Assembly (NCBI RefSeq): GCF_001421745.1
Contig: NZ_LMKW01000001.1
Span: forward strand, 922,464-986,463
DNA length: 64,000 nucleotides
DNA from: Sphingomonas sp. Leaf230
Lineage (GTDB): Bacteria > Pseudomonadota > Alphaproteobacteria > Sphingomonadales > Sphingomonadaceae
Direction: 5' to 3'
The translations under genes and the position numbers were made by a program. This document shows positions 1 to 9,072 of the stretch, in pieces (positions within the stretch are counted from its first letter, which is position 1; every line of letters starts with the position of its first letter). The notes beneath the pieces were generated by a model. That model saw nothing but the letters and a program-made list of their open reading frames with translations, was not told where the DNA came from and searched no databases.

Positions 1-1
1 G

Positions 2-973
2 CCGAGCGTGATGACGATCTTCGGCGGCGTCAGCCAGTTCCATCAGGTCAAGGCGCTCGAAGCCGGGGTCGACATCATCGTCGCCGCACCGGGGCGCTTG
101 CTCGATCTGGTCGATCAGGGGCTCTGCGACCTGTCGCAGCTCGAGGCGCTGGTGCTCGACGAAGCCGACCAGATGCTCGACATGGGCTTTGCCAAGCCGA
201 TCGAGCGGCTCGTCGCGACGCTGCCGAAGGATCGTCACACGTTGCTGTTCTCGGCGACCATGCCGAAGTCGATCGCCGCGCTGGCCGAGAGCCTGCTGCG
301 CGATCCAGCGAAGGTCGAGATCGCCCCGCCGTCGACCACCGTCGACCGGATCGACCAGTCGGTGATGTTCCTCGATGCGACCGACAAGAAAGCGGCGCTG
401 CTGGCGTTGCTGAAGACCCCGGACATGGGGCAGGCAGTCGTCTTCACGTTGCAGAAGAACATCGCTAACGACGTCTGCGCGTTCATCGGCGAGGCCGGCA
501 TCACCGCCGAGGCGCTCCACGGCAACAAGTCGCAGGGCCAGCGCGAGCGTGCGCTCGACGCCTTCCGCGCCGGTACCGTCCAGGTGCTCGTCGCGACCGA
601 TATCGCCGCGCGCGGGATCGACGTCGACACCGTGACGCACGTGTTCAACCACGACCTGCCCAGCCTCCCGGAGAGCTATGTCCACCGGATCGGCCGCACC
701 GGTCGCGCCGGTCGCAGCGGGTTTGCGATCACGCTGTGCGATGCCGAGCAGCGAGCCTGGCTGCACGACGTCGAGCGCGAGATCGGTCGGACCCTGACCG
801 TCCAGGACGACCACGAATGGCACTGCGAAGTGGCGCGCCATTCGACCAAGCGCGCGCCCGTGCTGGGTGGCGGCCCGGTCAAGCAGGTCAAGCCGGCGAA
901 GGCACCGCGCGAGCGGAAGGTGTGGACCGAGGAAGAGAAGCTCGCCGCACGGATGGCCGCGAAGGCCGCCTGA
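2..973 (+). CDS. DEAD-box RNA helicase, RhlE-like (5' end outside window)
   Basis: This is the C-terminal part of a superfamily 2 RNA helicase, which unwinds RNA duplexes with ATP in rRNA maturation, mRNA decay or cold adaptation. The reading frame is open from base 2, so the Q motif and Walker A lie upstream of the window. Visible in order: APGRLLDL (motif Ib), VLDEADQMLDMGF (motif II), FSATMP (motif III), a RecA-like second domain, ATDIAARGIDV (motif V) and HRIGRTGRAG (motif VI). A short Lys/Arg-rich tail ends at a TGA. Family assignment is certain; RhlE rather than another DEAD paralogue is inferred from the compact tail. A strong hairpin follows 10 bp after the stop. Confidence 0.93.
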   Translation, partial: PSVMTIFGGVSQFHQVKALEAGVDIIVAAPGRLLDLVDQGLCDLSQLEALVLDEADQMLDMGFAKPIERLVATLPKDRHTLLFSATMPKSIAALAESLLRDPAKVEIAPPSTTVDRIDQSVMFLDATDKKAALLALLKTPDMGQAVVFTLQKNIANDVCAFIGEAGITAEALHGNKSQGQRERALDAFRAGTVQVLVATDIAARGIDVDTVTHVFNHDLPSLPESYVHRIGRTGRAGRSGFAITLCDAEQRAWLHDVEREIGRTLTVQDDHEWHCEVARHSTKRAPVLGGGPVKQVKPAKAPRERKVWTEEEKLAARMAAKAA

Positions 974-982
974 TAGCGCTGC

Positions 983-1020
983 GCCGTTCGACGAGGATGC
1001 GATGCCCCTCGTCGAACGGC
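983..1020 (+). terminator. Perfect 14-bp hairpin after the helicase gene
   Basis: The arms at 983-996 and 1007-1020 are perfectly complementary over 14 bp around a 10-nt loop, starting 10 bp past the helicase stop. There is no T-run after the 3' arm, so it may be a weak terminator or an mRNA-end protecting stem. Confidence 0.6.
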
Positions 1021-1328
1021 GGGACGGTCGCGAGACAGGGGTCACGCATTCGCGACCTGTCCGACGCGACAATATAGTGTGGCCAACCCCGCCATGACTG
1101 GAAGGTCTGATGCGGGCCTCCAATGCCCATCGGGCAGTTTTTCGCTGCACTGCGGAAGATAATGTGAGTGCCGCAAGCACCCGCTCTGGCGGCACTCGAC
1201 TTGTCAAAGTTTGCGTTATGTCGGACTTATCGTCCAGCAGCCTGACCGCCCAAGCGATCACTCCCCGCCCCCCGTCTTTGTGACGCACCTGCAACATAAG
1301 TCGCATAAAACCGTCGCCGCAGGATGCC
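1021..1328. other. Intergenic region upstream of the phosphatase autotransporter
   Basis: No gene is supported here. The stretch should carry the promoter of the phosphatase autotransporter. I looked for a Pho-box (tandem CTGTCAT) because the product is a phosphatase and found only a poor TTGTCA match near 1200, so I do not call one. Confidence 0.5.
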
Positions 1329-4300
1329 ATGCCCCGCTTCGAAACGCGTAAGGGGAAAGGTGTGTCTTTAAGTAAAATCATGGTCTGTGCGGCGTCGGCA
1401 ACGATGCTGACGCCGCTGTCGATCGCGGCGCAGACGATCCCGACATCGCCACCGGTCAACTACGTCAACGAGAGCAATCCGGCGATCGGCAGCATCGTTC
1501 CGAAGCTGCTCGACAGCTATGTGAAGCTGATCCGCGACCATCCCGAAGTGATGGTGCAGAACTACAAGACCGTTGTCACGATGACCAACGCGCGCACGCC
1601 GAGCCAGACCCTCGCGGCGATTCACGACGATCGCACCAACCAGGCCTACAGCATCCTGAATGGCCTGGGCGAGCTGACCAATCTTTACATGGCGGGCGCC
1701 GGTGCCTCGACCAGCGGGTCGGCACCGAACACGCTTACCCCGACCAGCTATGCGACGGCGACGCTCGCGGACTATGTCGCCAACATCAATCTCGGCAACA
1801 GCTTCAGCCCGGGCGCCGAGAAGTTCGGCAACGGTACCGCCACGCCGCTGGCCGCCGCGGTCGCCTTCATCAACAACACCGTCCGCGCCAGTTCGTCGAC
1901 CGAGCCCGCCAAGCGGACGTTCGCGCGGTATCAGGGCGAAAACCCACCGATCGATCCGCTCGATCCGCGGTTCGCCAACTACAACGTCAACACCAACCGC
2001 GGTGCGCTGACGCTGGCGGACACCGCGGCGATCATCGTGCCGTCGTACTTGTCGAGCTTCACCACGCCCGCGCCCTACGCCTCCACGACGCAGTGGGTAC
2101 GCGGGTTCGTCGTGACGGCGGACATGGTCGCGGCGAACGGCGGCAAGCCGATCACCGCACCCAATTTCGGCACGTTCGATTCCGCGGGCAAGTTCACCGC
2201 GGCGACGTTCAAGGTCGGTGAGTATGTTCCCGGCATCGGTGCCTCGCCGCGGCCATACCGCCTGACGACCGACGTCAACGTACCGACTCCGATGCTTCAG
2301 ATCATCAATTCGTCCAACCCCTATGCCGACGGCGCCTATCCGAGCGGGCATACCAATTCGGGCATGCTGCAGGCGCTGGGCACGGCGTTCCTGATCCCGC
2401 AGCAAGGGCAGGAATTGCTCGCGCGCGCAGCGGACTTGGGCACCAACCGCATCCTCGCCGGGATGCATTCGCCGCTCGACATCATGGGTGCCCGGATTGA
2501 GGCGACGGCGCTGTCGGCGACCAACATCTATGCGGCCTTGTATGACGCGAAGGGCAATCGCCTCGACTGGACCAACCCCGCCAACGCCAGCGCGTATGCG
2601 GTCTACCAGGCCTATACCCAGACCCAGTCTTATCTGGCGTCCGCCTGCGGCACCGCGACGGTGACGGCATGCATCGCCGCCGCCAACGCGTCTGGCGCAA
2701 CCGCCGCCGATCCGTATGCCAACGTCGCACAGAACAAGGCGACGTACCTTGCCGAGATGACCTACGGTTTCGCGCCGGTCGGTCCGGTCAAGGCGATGAC
2801 TGCCGCGGATGTGCCGGTGCAGGCGCAAGTGCTGCTGCTGACGCGGTTCGGGTATCTGACCGATGCACAGCGGACCGATGTCCTCGCGACCACCGCCCTC
2901 CCGTCGGGCTATCCCGTGCTCACCGGCAACACGCTGGACGGATGGGGCCAGCTGAACCTCTATGCCGCGAACGACGGCTATGGCGCGTTCAACGGCCAGG
3001 TCGCGGTGACGATGGACGCCGCGCAGGGTAGCTATGCGGCCGCCGATAGCTGGGGCAACGATATCGGCGGAACCGGCGGCCTGACCAAGAACGGCACCGG
3101 CAGCCTGACCCTGACGGGGAAGAACAGCTATGCCGGCCCGACGATCGTCAATGGCGGCACGCTGGCCGTCACCGGCTCGATCGTCTCGGCGACGACCGTC
3201 AACACCGGCGCAGTCTTTGGTGGCACGGGCAGCACCGGCGCCGTTACGATCAACAGCGGCGGCACGCTGGTGCCGGGCATGGGTACGACGCCGGGCACGC
3301 TGACGATCAACGGTCCGCTCACGCTCGCCAGCGGCGCGACGCTGGTGCAGACGGTATCGCCTACGCTTGCAAGCCGCACGGTCGTATCCGGCGCGGCGAA
3401 GCTCGACGGCACGGTGCGCGTCCAGGGCTCGGTCGGGACGCTACCGGTCACGCGCATCGCCCTGGTCACGGCAGCCGGTGGGGTTTCCGGCAGCTTCGCC
3501 AACGTCACGGGTGTTCCCGCCAACCTGCGCGCTGTGCTCGACTATTCGACGACGGCGGCAAGCCTGAACCTCAACCGGACCGATATCGACTATCGCGCAC
3601 TCGGGGTCACCGCGAACCGCGTCGCGGCGGCGCTGACCAGCGCGGTGCCGTTGGCGAGCGGCGCCGGTGCGGCAACGTTGCTCAACACGGTCTACGCCAC
3701 GGGCCAGGGCTCGGCAGCGGCCGGTACTGCAGCGCTCGACACCCTGTCCGGCGAGGGCCTAGCCGATGCGAACAGCGCGGCGTTGTTTGCCGGGCGGGTA
3801 TTCGGCGATGCCGTGACCGATCAGCAGCGTGCGGTCCTGACCGACACCCAGATGCACCTCTGGGGCGGACCGCTGGGTGGTCGGGAATGGACTGATGGCC
3901 GGGACGGCGACGGTACGGTCGATCGCCGCAGCAACAGCTGGGGCGGATTGATCGGACTCGACGGTGAAGTCGCGACCGGGTGGCGTGCCGGTTTCGTCGC
4001 GGGCGGGCTCGACACCCGCTTCAACACCGCGGCGCGCGCGACCAAGGGCAAGGCGTCGAGCTATCACGTATCGGCCTACACCTCGTATGCGCTGCCGACG
4101 GGAACGTATGTCCGCGGGTCGCTGGGCTATGGCCATTATGCGATCCGTACGACGCGGACTGCGGGCGGGATCGGCAGCGTTGCCAGCGAAACCGAGATCG
4201 CACGGTACGACGCCGCGGAATTGCGCCTGCGCGGCGAAATCGGTCAGCGCATCGCAGTCCAGTCGTTCGACCTGACGCCGTTCGTCGCGGTGGAATATGC

Positions 4301-4691
4301 GCGTCTCTACACCGATGCGTTCGCAGAGCGCGGCAGCGTGCTGGCGTTGCAGGCGGGCAAACAGACCACGACGTCGCTACCGGTGAATGTCGGGTTGCGG
4401 ATGGATGGCAGCGTGCCGTTCGGGAACGGCCTTGCGCTGCGGCCAATGATCGAAGCGAGCTACCTCCACGAGTTCCGCCGCGACCGCGACATCGGAGTCG
4501 ATTTTATCGCGCTGGCCGATCCCTCGTTCACGATCGCAGGCGCTCGACCTTCGCAAAGCGCGTTCGTCGGCAAGGCCGGACTCCAACTGCCGCTGGCCTC
4601 CGCGCTGGTCCTCTACGCCACCGGAACCGGCGTGTTGTCCTCGCAACAGCGATCCTATGCCGGCAACGTCGGCGTGAGGATCAACTTCTAA
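1329..4691 (+). CDS. PAP2-type acid phosphatase fused to an autotransporter
   Basis: A 1120-residue secreted protein predicted to display a phosphatase on the cell surface. A signal peptide ends near AAQT (residue ~36). The PAP2/class A acid phosphatase domain has YPSGHTN (about residues 337-343) and R-x5-H-x3-D in RILAGMHSPLD (about 374-384), which supply the catalytic histidines; the first family motif (K-x6-RP) is not obvious. Around residue 580-615 there is an autotransporter-associated beta-strand repeat (LTLTGKNSYAGPTIVNGGTL), then a passenger stalk. The last ~270 residues are a beta-barrel ending in the aromatic-terminal NVGVRINF. The start is an ATG preceding a basic n-region; a downstream GTG at about residue 12 is an alternative. 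Confidence 0.9.
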   Translation: MPRFETRKGKGVSLSKIMVCAASATMLTPLSIAAQTIPTSPPVNYVNESNPAIGSIVPKLLDSYVKLIRDHPEVMVQNYKTVVTMTNARTPSQTLAAIHDDRTNQAYSILNGLGELTNLYMAGAGASTSGSAPNTLTPTSYATATLADYVANINLGNSFSPGAEKFGNGTATPLAAAVAFINNTVRASSSTEPAKRTFARYQGENPPIDPLDPRFANYNVNTNRGALTLADTAAIIVPSYLSSFTTPAPYASTTQWVRGFVVTADMVAANGGKPITAPNFGTFDSAGKFTAATFKVGEYVPGIGASPRPYRLTTDVNVPTPMLQIINSSNPYADGAYPSGHTNSGMLQALGTAFLIPQQGQELLARAADLGTNRILAGMHSPLDIMGARIEATALSATNIYAALYDAKGNRLDWTNPANASAYAVYQAYTQTQSYLASACGTATVTACIAAANASGATAADPYANVAQNKATYLAEMTYGFAPVGPVKAMTAADVPVQAQVLLLTRFGYLTDAQRTDVLATTALPSGYPVLTGNTLDGWGQLNLYAANDGYGAFNGQVAVTMDAAQGSYAAADSWGNDIGGTGGLTKNGTGSLTLTGKNSYAGPTIVNGGTLAVTGSIVSATTVNTGAVFGGTGSTGAVTINSGGTLVPGMGTTPGTLTINGPLTLASGATLVQTVSPTLASRTVVSGAAKLDGTVRVQGSVGTLPVTRIALVTAAGGVSGSFANVTGVPANLRAVLDYSTTAASLNLNRTDIDYRALGVTANRVAAALTSAVPLASGAGAATLLNTVYATGQGSAAAGTAALDTLSGEGLADANSAALFAGRVFGDAVTDQQRAVLTDTQMHLWGGPLGGREWTDGRDGDGTVDRRSNSWGGLIGLDGEVATGWRAGFVAGGLDTRFNTAARATKGKASSYHVSAYTSYALPTGTYVRGSLGYGHYAIRTTRTAGGIGSVASETEIARYDAAELRLRGEIGQRIAVQSFDLTPFVAVEYARLYTDAFAERGSVLALQAGKQTTTSLPVNVGLRMDGSVPFGNGLALRPMIEASYLHEFRRDRDIGVDFIALADPSFTIAGARPSQSAFVGKAGLQLPLASALVLYATGTGVLSSQQRSYAGNVGVRINF

Positions 4692-4701
4692 GACGTTAGA
4701 A

Positions 4702-4719
4702 CGCTCGGTCGACCGAGCG
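4702..4719. repeat. Perfect 18-bp palindrome after the autotransporter gene
   Basis: The sequence CGCTCGGTCGACCGAGCG lies 10 bp past the stop. It has no loop, so it is more likely a protein site or part of the termination region than a good hairpin on its own. Confidence 0.5.
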
Positions 4720-4739
4720 CACGCGCGCGGATGATTGCC

Positions 4740-4776
4740 AACTGGCGAGGTGTTTCGATGGAACGCCTCGCCAGTT
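4740..4776 (+). terminator. Rho-independent terminator of the autotransporter gene
   Basis: Perfect 11-bp arms at 4740-4750 and 4766-4776 flank a 15-nt loop, and the 3' arm runs into TTTGCTGCTG. Position and structure fit an intrinsic terminator. Confidence 0.7.
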
Positions 4777-5426
4777 TGCTGCTGCCGGCCCTCCACATGA
4801 TCGGCGAGCCTGCGAACGTGTCGGAGACAAACGGCGGGCGCGATCGTTCGGCATAGATTGCCGGTCAGCGACGCTGGATCTCGCCTGCCTTCCAACCCAA
4901 ACCCGGACCGAACCCGGATTTTTCGGCATCAGGTCGCGCGCGATCCGTAGCGCATCGTCATACGCAGATCACGGATGGTCGCATTTCGGACCAATCGATC
5001 TAGCCGAACAGGCGCGATTCCATAAGCTGCCTATACGTGCGGGATGACTAGCCCGGCGGTCTTTGAGTTCGACGGTCGGTCGTGACTATGCGGACGATGG
5101 GTGCCTCTTGCACTATGCTATAGATTGGTAGCATTCTAGATCGTTGGCATCTTGAGATCGTAGCGTCGTCTCGGCCAGCTTTGCATTTTGTCGACGGACT
5201 AGCTCCAAAACGATCATGAGATTTTTGCGGGCTTTGCAAACGCATCGGCCGACACGGAACTGTAATTTTCCGATAGCGTCAGGAATTAGATTGGTTATAT
5301 ATTACCAATACCACGCTGCGATGACAGTACCCTTTAGAGGTCCGGCCAGTGAGGTGAGTCGAACGATACGGGCAGGACCGTGTCGAAGGGTGACGCTGCG
5401 GCGTCGATGGGAAGGGGCTTTTGACG
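4777..5426. other. Intergenic region upstream of the first TonB receptor
   Basis: No coding sequence is supported. From about 5090 to 5320 the DNA is more AT-rich than its surroundings, as expected for a promoter region, and it contains the inverted repeat listed at 5290-5309. Confidence 0.5.
5290..5309. promoter_or_regulatory. Candidate operator (ATTGGT-8-ACCAAT) before a TonB receptor
   Basis: The arms ATTGGT and ACCAAT flank an 8-bp AT-only centre. The site lies about 120 bp before the receptor start, in the AT-rich promoter zone. The TGGT/ACCA symmetry resembles sites bound by GntR- or LacI-type dimers, but I cannot name the regulator. Confidence 0.4.
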
Positions 5427-8219
5427 ATGGTTTTTCGTAAGCAGGTTTTGCTCGCATCCGGTGCGGCGATATTCGGTCTGGTACCAGTTTTCGCGCAACC
5501 CGTTCTCGCCCAGTCGGCGCCCGCGCCATCGTCCGCCCCCGTCGCCACCACGACCCAGGCTGATCCCGTAGCGGACGGCGCCGATACGGACATCGTCGTC
5601 ACCGGTATCCGCGGCAGCCTGCGCAGCGCGATCGCAGTGAAGCGCAACGCCAACGCGATCGTCGACGTCATCAGCGCCGAGGCGATCGGCAAGTTCCCCG
5701 ACCGCAACGTCGCCGAATCCCTCTCGCACGTTCCAGGCGTCAGCATCGATCGTCGCTTCGGCGAGGGCGAGAAGGTCGCGATCCACGGCACCGACCCCGC
5801 GCTCAACCGCATGCTGCTCGACGGCCACGCGGTCGCTTCGGCGGACTGGGGCGGCAACGACAATGACCCGACCAGCCGTACCTTCAACTATTCGCTTCTG
5901 GCGCCTGAGCTCGTCGAGCGCCTCGAAGTCTACAAGTCGCCCGAGCCGCGCATCGAGGAAGGCAGCATCGGCGGTACGGTCATCGTCCGTACGCGCCGTC
6001 CGCTCGACACGCCCGCCAACTCGATCTTCGCATCGGGCGGCTATTCGTACAACGACCGCGCCGACAAGGGTAACGTCCGTGCCTCGGGTTTGTATAGCTG
6101 GCACAACGAAGGCGGCACGTTCGGCGTGCTCGGCGCCGTCACCTACGACAAGCAGAGCCTGACGCGGTCGGGCGTCGAATTCTTCGGGTTCGAGAATGCC
6201 GGCGACCGCTTTTTCCAGAAGGATGCGAACAACGCGCTGATCCGCGACGCGAGCGGCCAGCCCGTCCTAAAGAACCCGGGCGCGACCGTGAGCGGCGGCA
6301 CACGCCAGGATCTCGCCAACGCGGTGTCGCCGTTCGGCATCAACTACGCGTATTTCACGCAGGAGCGTAAGCGCATCAGCTATGTCGGCACGGTTCAGGC
6401 CAAGCCGACCGACGACATCACGCTGACGCTCAACGGCCTGCATATCGACGGCAACTACAACAACAGCAGCCAGTCGATGTACGTCATCCCCGGCGCATGG
6501 AGCGGCGACGTTCTCCAGTCGGCGACGGTCGCGAACGGCGTCGTCACCAATGCGAGCTTCGGCGCAGCCTCGGCCGGCAGCCAGAGCGCGCAGCTCGACC
6601 TGCTGATCCGCAAGACCAAGCTGACCACCGACAACCTCAACTTCGTCGCCGAGTGGGAAGGTCCCGGCGGCGCGACCGTGGCGGCGACCGGCGGCTGGAG
6701 CAAGGCAATCGGTGGGCGCAATCCCGAATATTTGCTCGATGTGAGGACCGACCTTCCGTACAGCTACGGCTTCACCTCGGACAGCGCGAACGTCGATTAC
6801 GTCGGCGACCTGACCAATCCTGCCAACTATCGTCGCAGCAACAGCCCGCAGCTCCAGACGATCGATGGCGCTCCCGTCATCGTCAACGGCACGCAGCTGA
6901 ATGCGGCGCGCGCAGGCGGCATCGATTTCTCCAAGACGATCGATCGCGATTACTACGCGGGCTATGACGCGGTCATTCCGTTCGAGGCGGGGCCGTTCAA
7001 GGAAATCCGCATCGGCGGCAAGTTCACCGATCACCGCAACCGCCTGAACGCGAGCGGCTTTAACAATTACTCGACGTCGAACTACACGCTGGCGAGCCTG
7101 GGCGTCGACACGATGACGACGCCGAACGGCACGTTCGACGACACCGGCGGCACCGGCAACGCGACCAAGTACATCAACCTGTCGCAGCAGACCGTGATCG
7201 ACATCCTCGCGAACTCGATCAACATCCCCGTCGCAAAGCCGACCGCATCGTACATCGTCGACGAGACGGTCGCGGCGAACTACGTCCAGCTGAACTTCGA
7301 CCAGAGCGGCTTCCGCGGCAACATAGGTGGACGCCTCGTCTATACCAAAAACGTGTCGAACTATGCCGACCAGGTCTCCGGCACCGATGGCAGCCTGCCG
7401 ACGATCGTGCCGCAGCGGGTCGAGAACGACTATCTGAAGTTCCTGCCAAGCCTGAACGTCGCCTATGAAGCGGGCACGCACCTGATCTTCCGTGGCAGCG
7501 TCGCGAAGGTGATCGCGCGCCCGCGCTATGAGCAGCTTGGTGGATCGGTCGGTCGCAACGACATCACGCTCGATGCGAGCGGCGGCAATCCGAACCTGAA
7601 GCCGTACCAGTCGACCAACTACGAACTGTCGGCGGAATATTATCCGCGGGAGGGTACGCTGTTGTCGCTCGAGCTGTTCCGCCGCGAAGTGAAGGACTAC
7701 ATCCTCAACGGCCTCAGCCGCCAGACGTTCTTCAACGAACTGACGCAGCGCAACGCGTCCTATCTCGTGTCGCAGCCGCTCAACGGCGGCAAGGCGAACG
7801 TCAACGGCGCGCTGGTCTCGGCGCAGGGTGAGATCTGGCACGGCTTCGGCCTGCAGGCGAACTACTCCTACGCCGAGAGCTCGACCGACGAGGGGCTGAA
7901 CCTGCCCTATCTGTCGAAGCACACCGTCAACGTGATCCCGTATTACGAGAACGGACCGTTCCAGGCGCGCCTGAGCTATAACTACCGCTCATCGTATTTC
8001 CGCGCGATCGGTCGCCTGAACTCGATCGACATGGTCGCACCGTACAGCCAGCTCGACTTCTCGGCAGGCTTCAACCTGACCAAGGCGATCACGCTGACGG
8101 TCAACGCGCAGAACCTGCTCGACTCGACCTACACGCAATATAGCGGCTCGCGCGATCGCCCGACCGCGTTCTACAAGAACGGCCGCACGTACGTCGCCTC
8201 GGTCTCGTTCCGGATGTAA
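5427..8219 (+). CDS. TonB-dependent receptor, Xanthomonas/Caulobacter carbohydrate type
   Basis: An outer-membrane TonB-gated transporter of about 930 residues. The signal peptide ends near VLAQS; a TonB-box-like DIVVTGIRGSLRSAI follows at about residue 50, then a plug with AIGKFPDRNVAESLSHVPGV and a 22-strand-type barrel ending in VASVSFRM. The IGKFPD..NVAESL signature is typical of the large receptor subfamily often linked to glycan or sugar uptake in Caulobacter and sphingomonads. I chose ATG 5427 because GAAGGGG ends 9 nt upstream; an in-frame TTG at 5421 sits too close to it. It is transcribed alone, between an upstream terminator and the hairpin at 8228. The substrate is unknown. Confidence 0.92.
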   Translation: MVFRKQVLLASGAAIFGLVPVFAQPVLAQSAPAPSSAPVATTTQADPVADGADTDIVVTGIRGSLRSAIAVKRNANAIVDVISAEAIGKFPDRNVAESLSHVPGVSIDRRFGEGEKVAIHGTDPALNRMLLDGHAVASADWGGNDNDPTSRTFNYSLLAPELVERLEVYKSPEPRIEEGSIGGTVIVRTRRPLDTPANSIFASGGYSYNDRADKGNVRASGLYSWHNEGGTFGVLGAVTYDKQSLTRSGVEFFGFENAGDRFFQKDANNALIRDASGQPVLKNPGATVSGGTRQDLANAVSPFGINYAYFTQERKRISYVGTVQAKPTDDITLTLNGLHIDGNYNNSSQSMYVIPGAWSGDVLQSATVANGVVTNASFGAASAGSQSAQLDLLIRKTKLTTDNLNFVAEWEGPGGATVAATGGWSKAIGGRNPEYLLDVRTDLPYSYGFTSDSANVDYVGDLTNPANYRRSNSPQLQTIDGAPVIVNGTQLNAARAGGIDFSKTIDRDYYAGYDAVIPFEAGPFKEIRIGGKFTDHRNRLNASGFNNYSTSNYTLASLGVDTMTTPNGTFDDTGGTGNATKYINLSQQTVIDILANSINIPVAKPTASYIVDETVAANYVQLNFDQSGFRGNIGGRLVYTKNVSNYADQVSGTDGSLPTIVPQRVENDYLKFLPSLNVAYEAGTHLIFRGSVAKVIARPRYEQLGGSVGRNDITLDASGGNPNLKPYQSTNYELSAEYYPREGTLLSLELFRREVKDYILNGLSRQTFFNELTQRNASYLVSQPLNGGKANVNGALVSAQGEIWHGFGLQANYSYAESSTDEGLNLPYLSKHTVNVIPYYENGPFQARLSYNYRSSYFRAIGRLNSIDMVAPYSQLDFSAGFNLTKAITLTVNAQNLLDSTYTQYSGSRDRPTAFYKNGRTYVASVSFRM

Positions 8220-8227
8220 ACCACGGG

Positions 8228-8250
8228 AGGCGCGCCGCGATGGCGCGCCT
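8228..8250 (+). terminator. Hairpin terminator after the first TonB receptor
   Basis: Perfect 9-bp GC-rich arms (8228-8236 and 8242-8250) with a 5-nt loop lie 8 bp past the stop. There is no clear T-run. Confidence 0.6.
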
Positions 8251-9072
8251 CGTCGAACTGAGCGGTGACCGCGACCAACGTGCGATAACTGAACAGAGCC
8301 GGATCGCTGTCGAAAGCTGCAGGAACGGACCTTCATGAGGTTTGAGCGCGTCTGGCGAACCGGCGCCGGACCACCCTTCCCTGCGTCATGCGCGACCTCG
8401 TTAATCGGCACGCTCGTCGTTTCGAGCAACGCGGTGCTTTCGATAGGCGCCAAACCGCGCTGATGCGAAAGCCACTCTGCGAGCGCAACTGATGGGCAAG
8501 CGAGCCCCCCCTTTCCAAATCGGTCCAATCGCGCGGTGGCAGTCCCTACGGATTGCGGGTGCCGCAACGATCCGTATCGCTAACGGTGGGGATCATGTGA
8601 CCGCAATCCAGCCACGAAACTGCTTCAAGTCCATCTGCCCGCAATGAAGTCTATTTACATACCCCAAGGTATCACGTGGCGATGTCGGTGTTATTGGGTA
8701 ACAATGACTGACCTTAAAACTAATTCTCTGGCGTAACCGTGATTCCCAGGCCGCGACGTCCGCATACCGTCTTCATACTATCATAATAGTGCTTATTTTA
8801 TCACAGCTGAGACAGATTCGATTACGTTCAATACTGATGGAATCGAGACATCATATCCTGCGGCGGTGATCTGATCAGGTAAACCCCTGTAAATCATGGT
8901 ATTCCGTAAGGACTGTTCGCAACGTCGGCCGATCAACTTTTGACGGACCGTACGGGTCTACTTCCCTCGCGCAGTTGACACTCGCTCCCCTGATGGTAGC
9001 CCTATCATACACGGCAACGACCGTGTGCAATCCGGCCTGATTAGGGCGGCCGGGAATGGGGGAGGATTTATG
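8251..9072. other. Long intergenic region before the second TonB receptor
   Basis: No gene is supported in these roughly 820 bp. The segment around 8700-8850 is AT-rich. A TTGACA occurs at 8975-8980, but no convincing -10 box is at normal spacing. An imperfect palindrome (ATGGTAGCCCTATCAT, 8993-9008) lies about 65 bp before the receptor start and could be an operator. Confidence 0.4.

Noticed and set aside
1195..1240. Pho-box before the phosphatase gene
   Set aside because: Only a loose TTGTCA/ATGTCG pair at wrong spacing; not enough to call.
1368..4136. Long minus-strand open frames opposite the phosphatase autotransporter
   Set aside because: Arg/His-rich, without family motifs; typical antisense shadows of GC-rich codons. 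The plus-strand frame has signal peptide, PAP2 motifs and barrel.
6267..7922. 551-codon minus-strand frame opposite the first TonB receptor
   Set aside because: Composition is a mirror of the receptor's codon bias; no recognisable domain.
8975..9010. Sigma-70 promoter starting at TTGACA 8975
   Set aside because: The only good -10-like hexamer (TATCAT) is about 22 bp away, outside the usual spacing.
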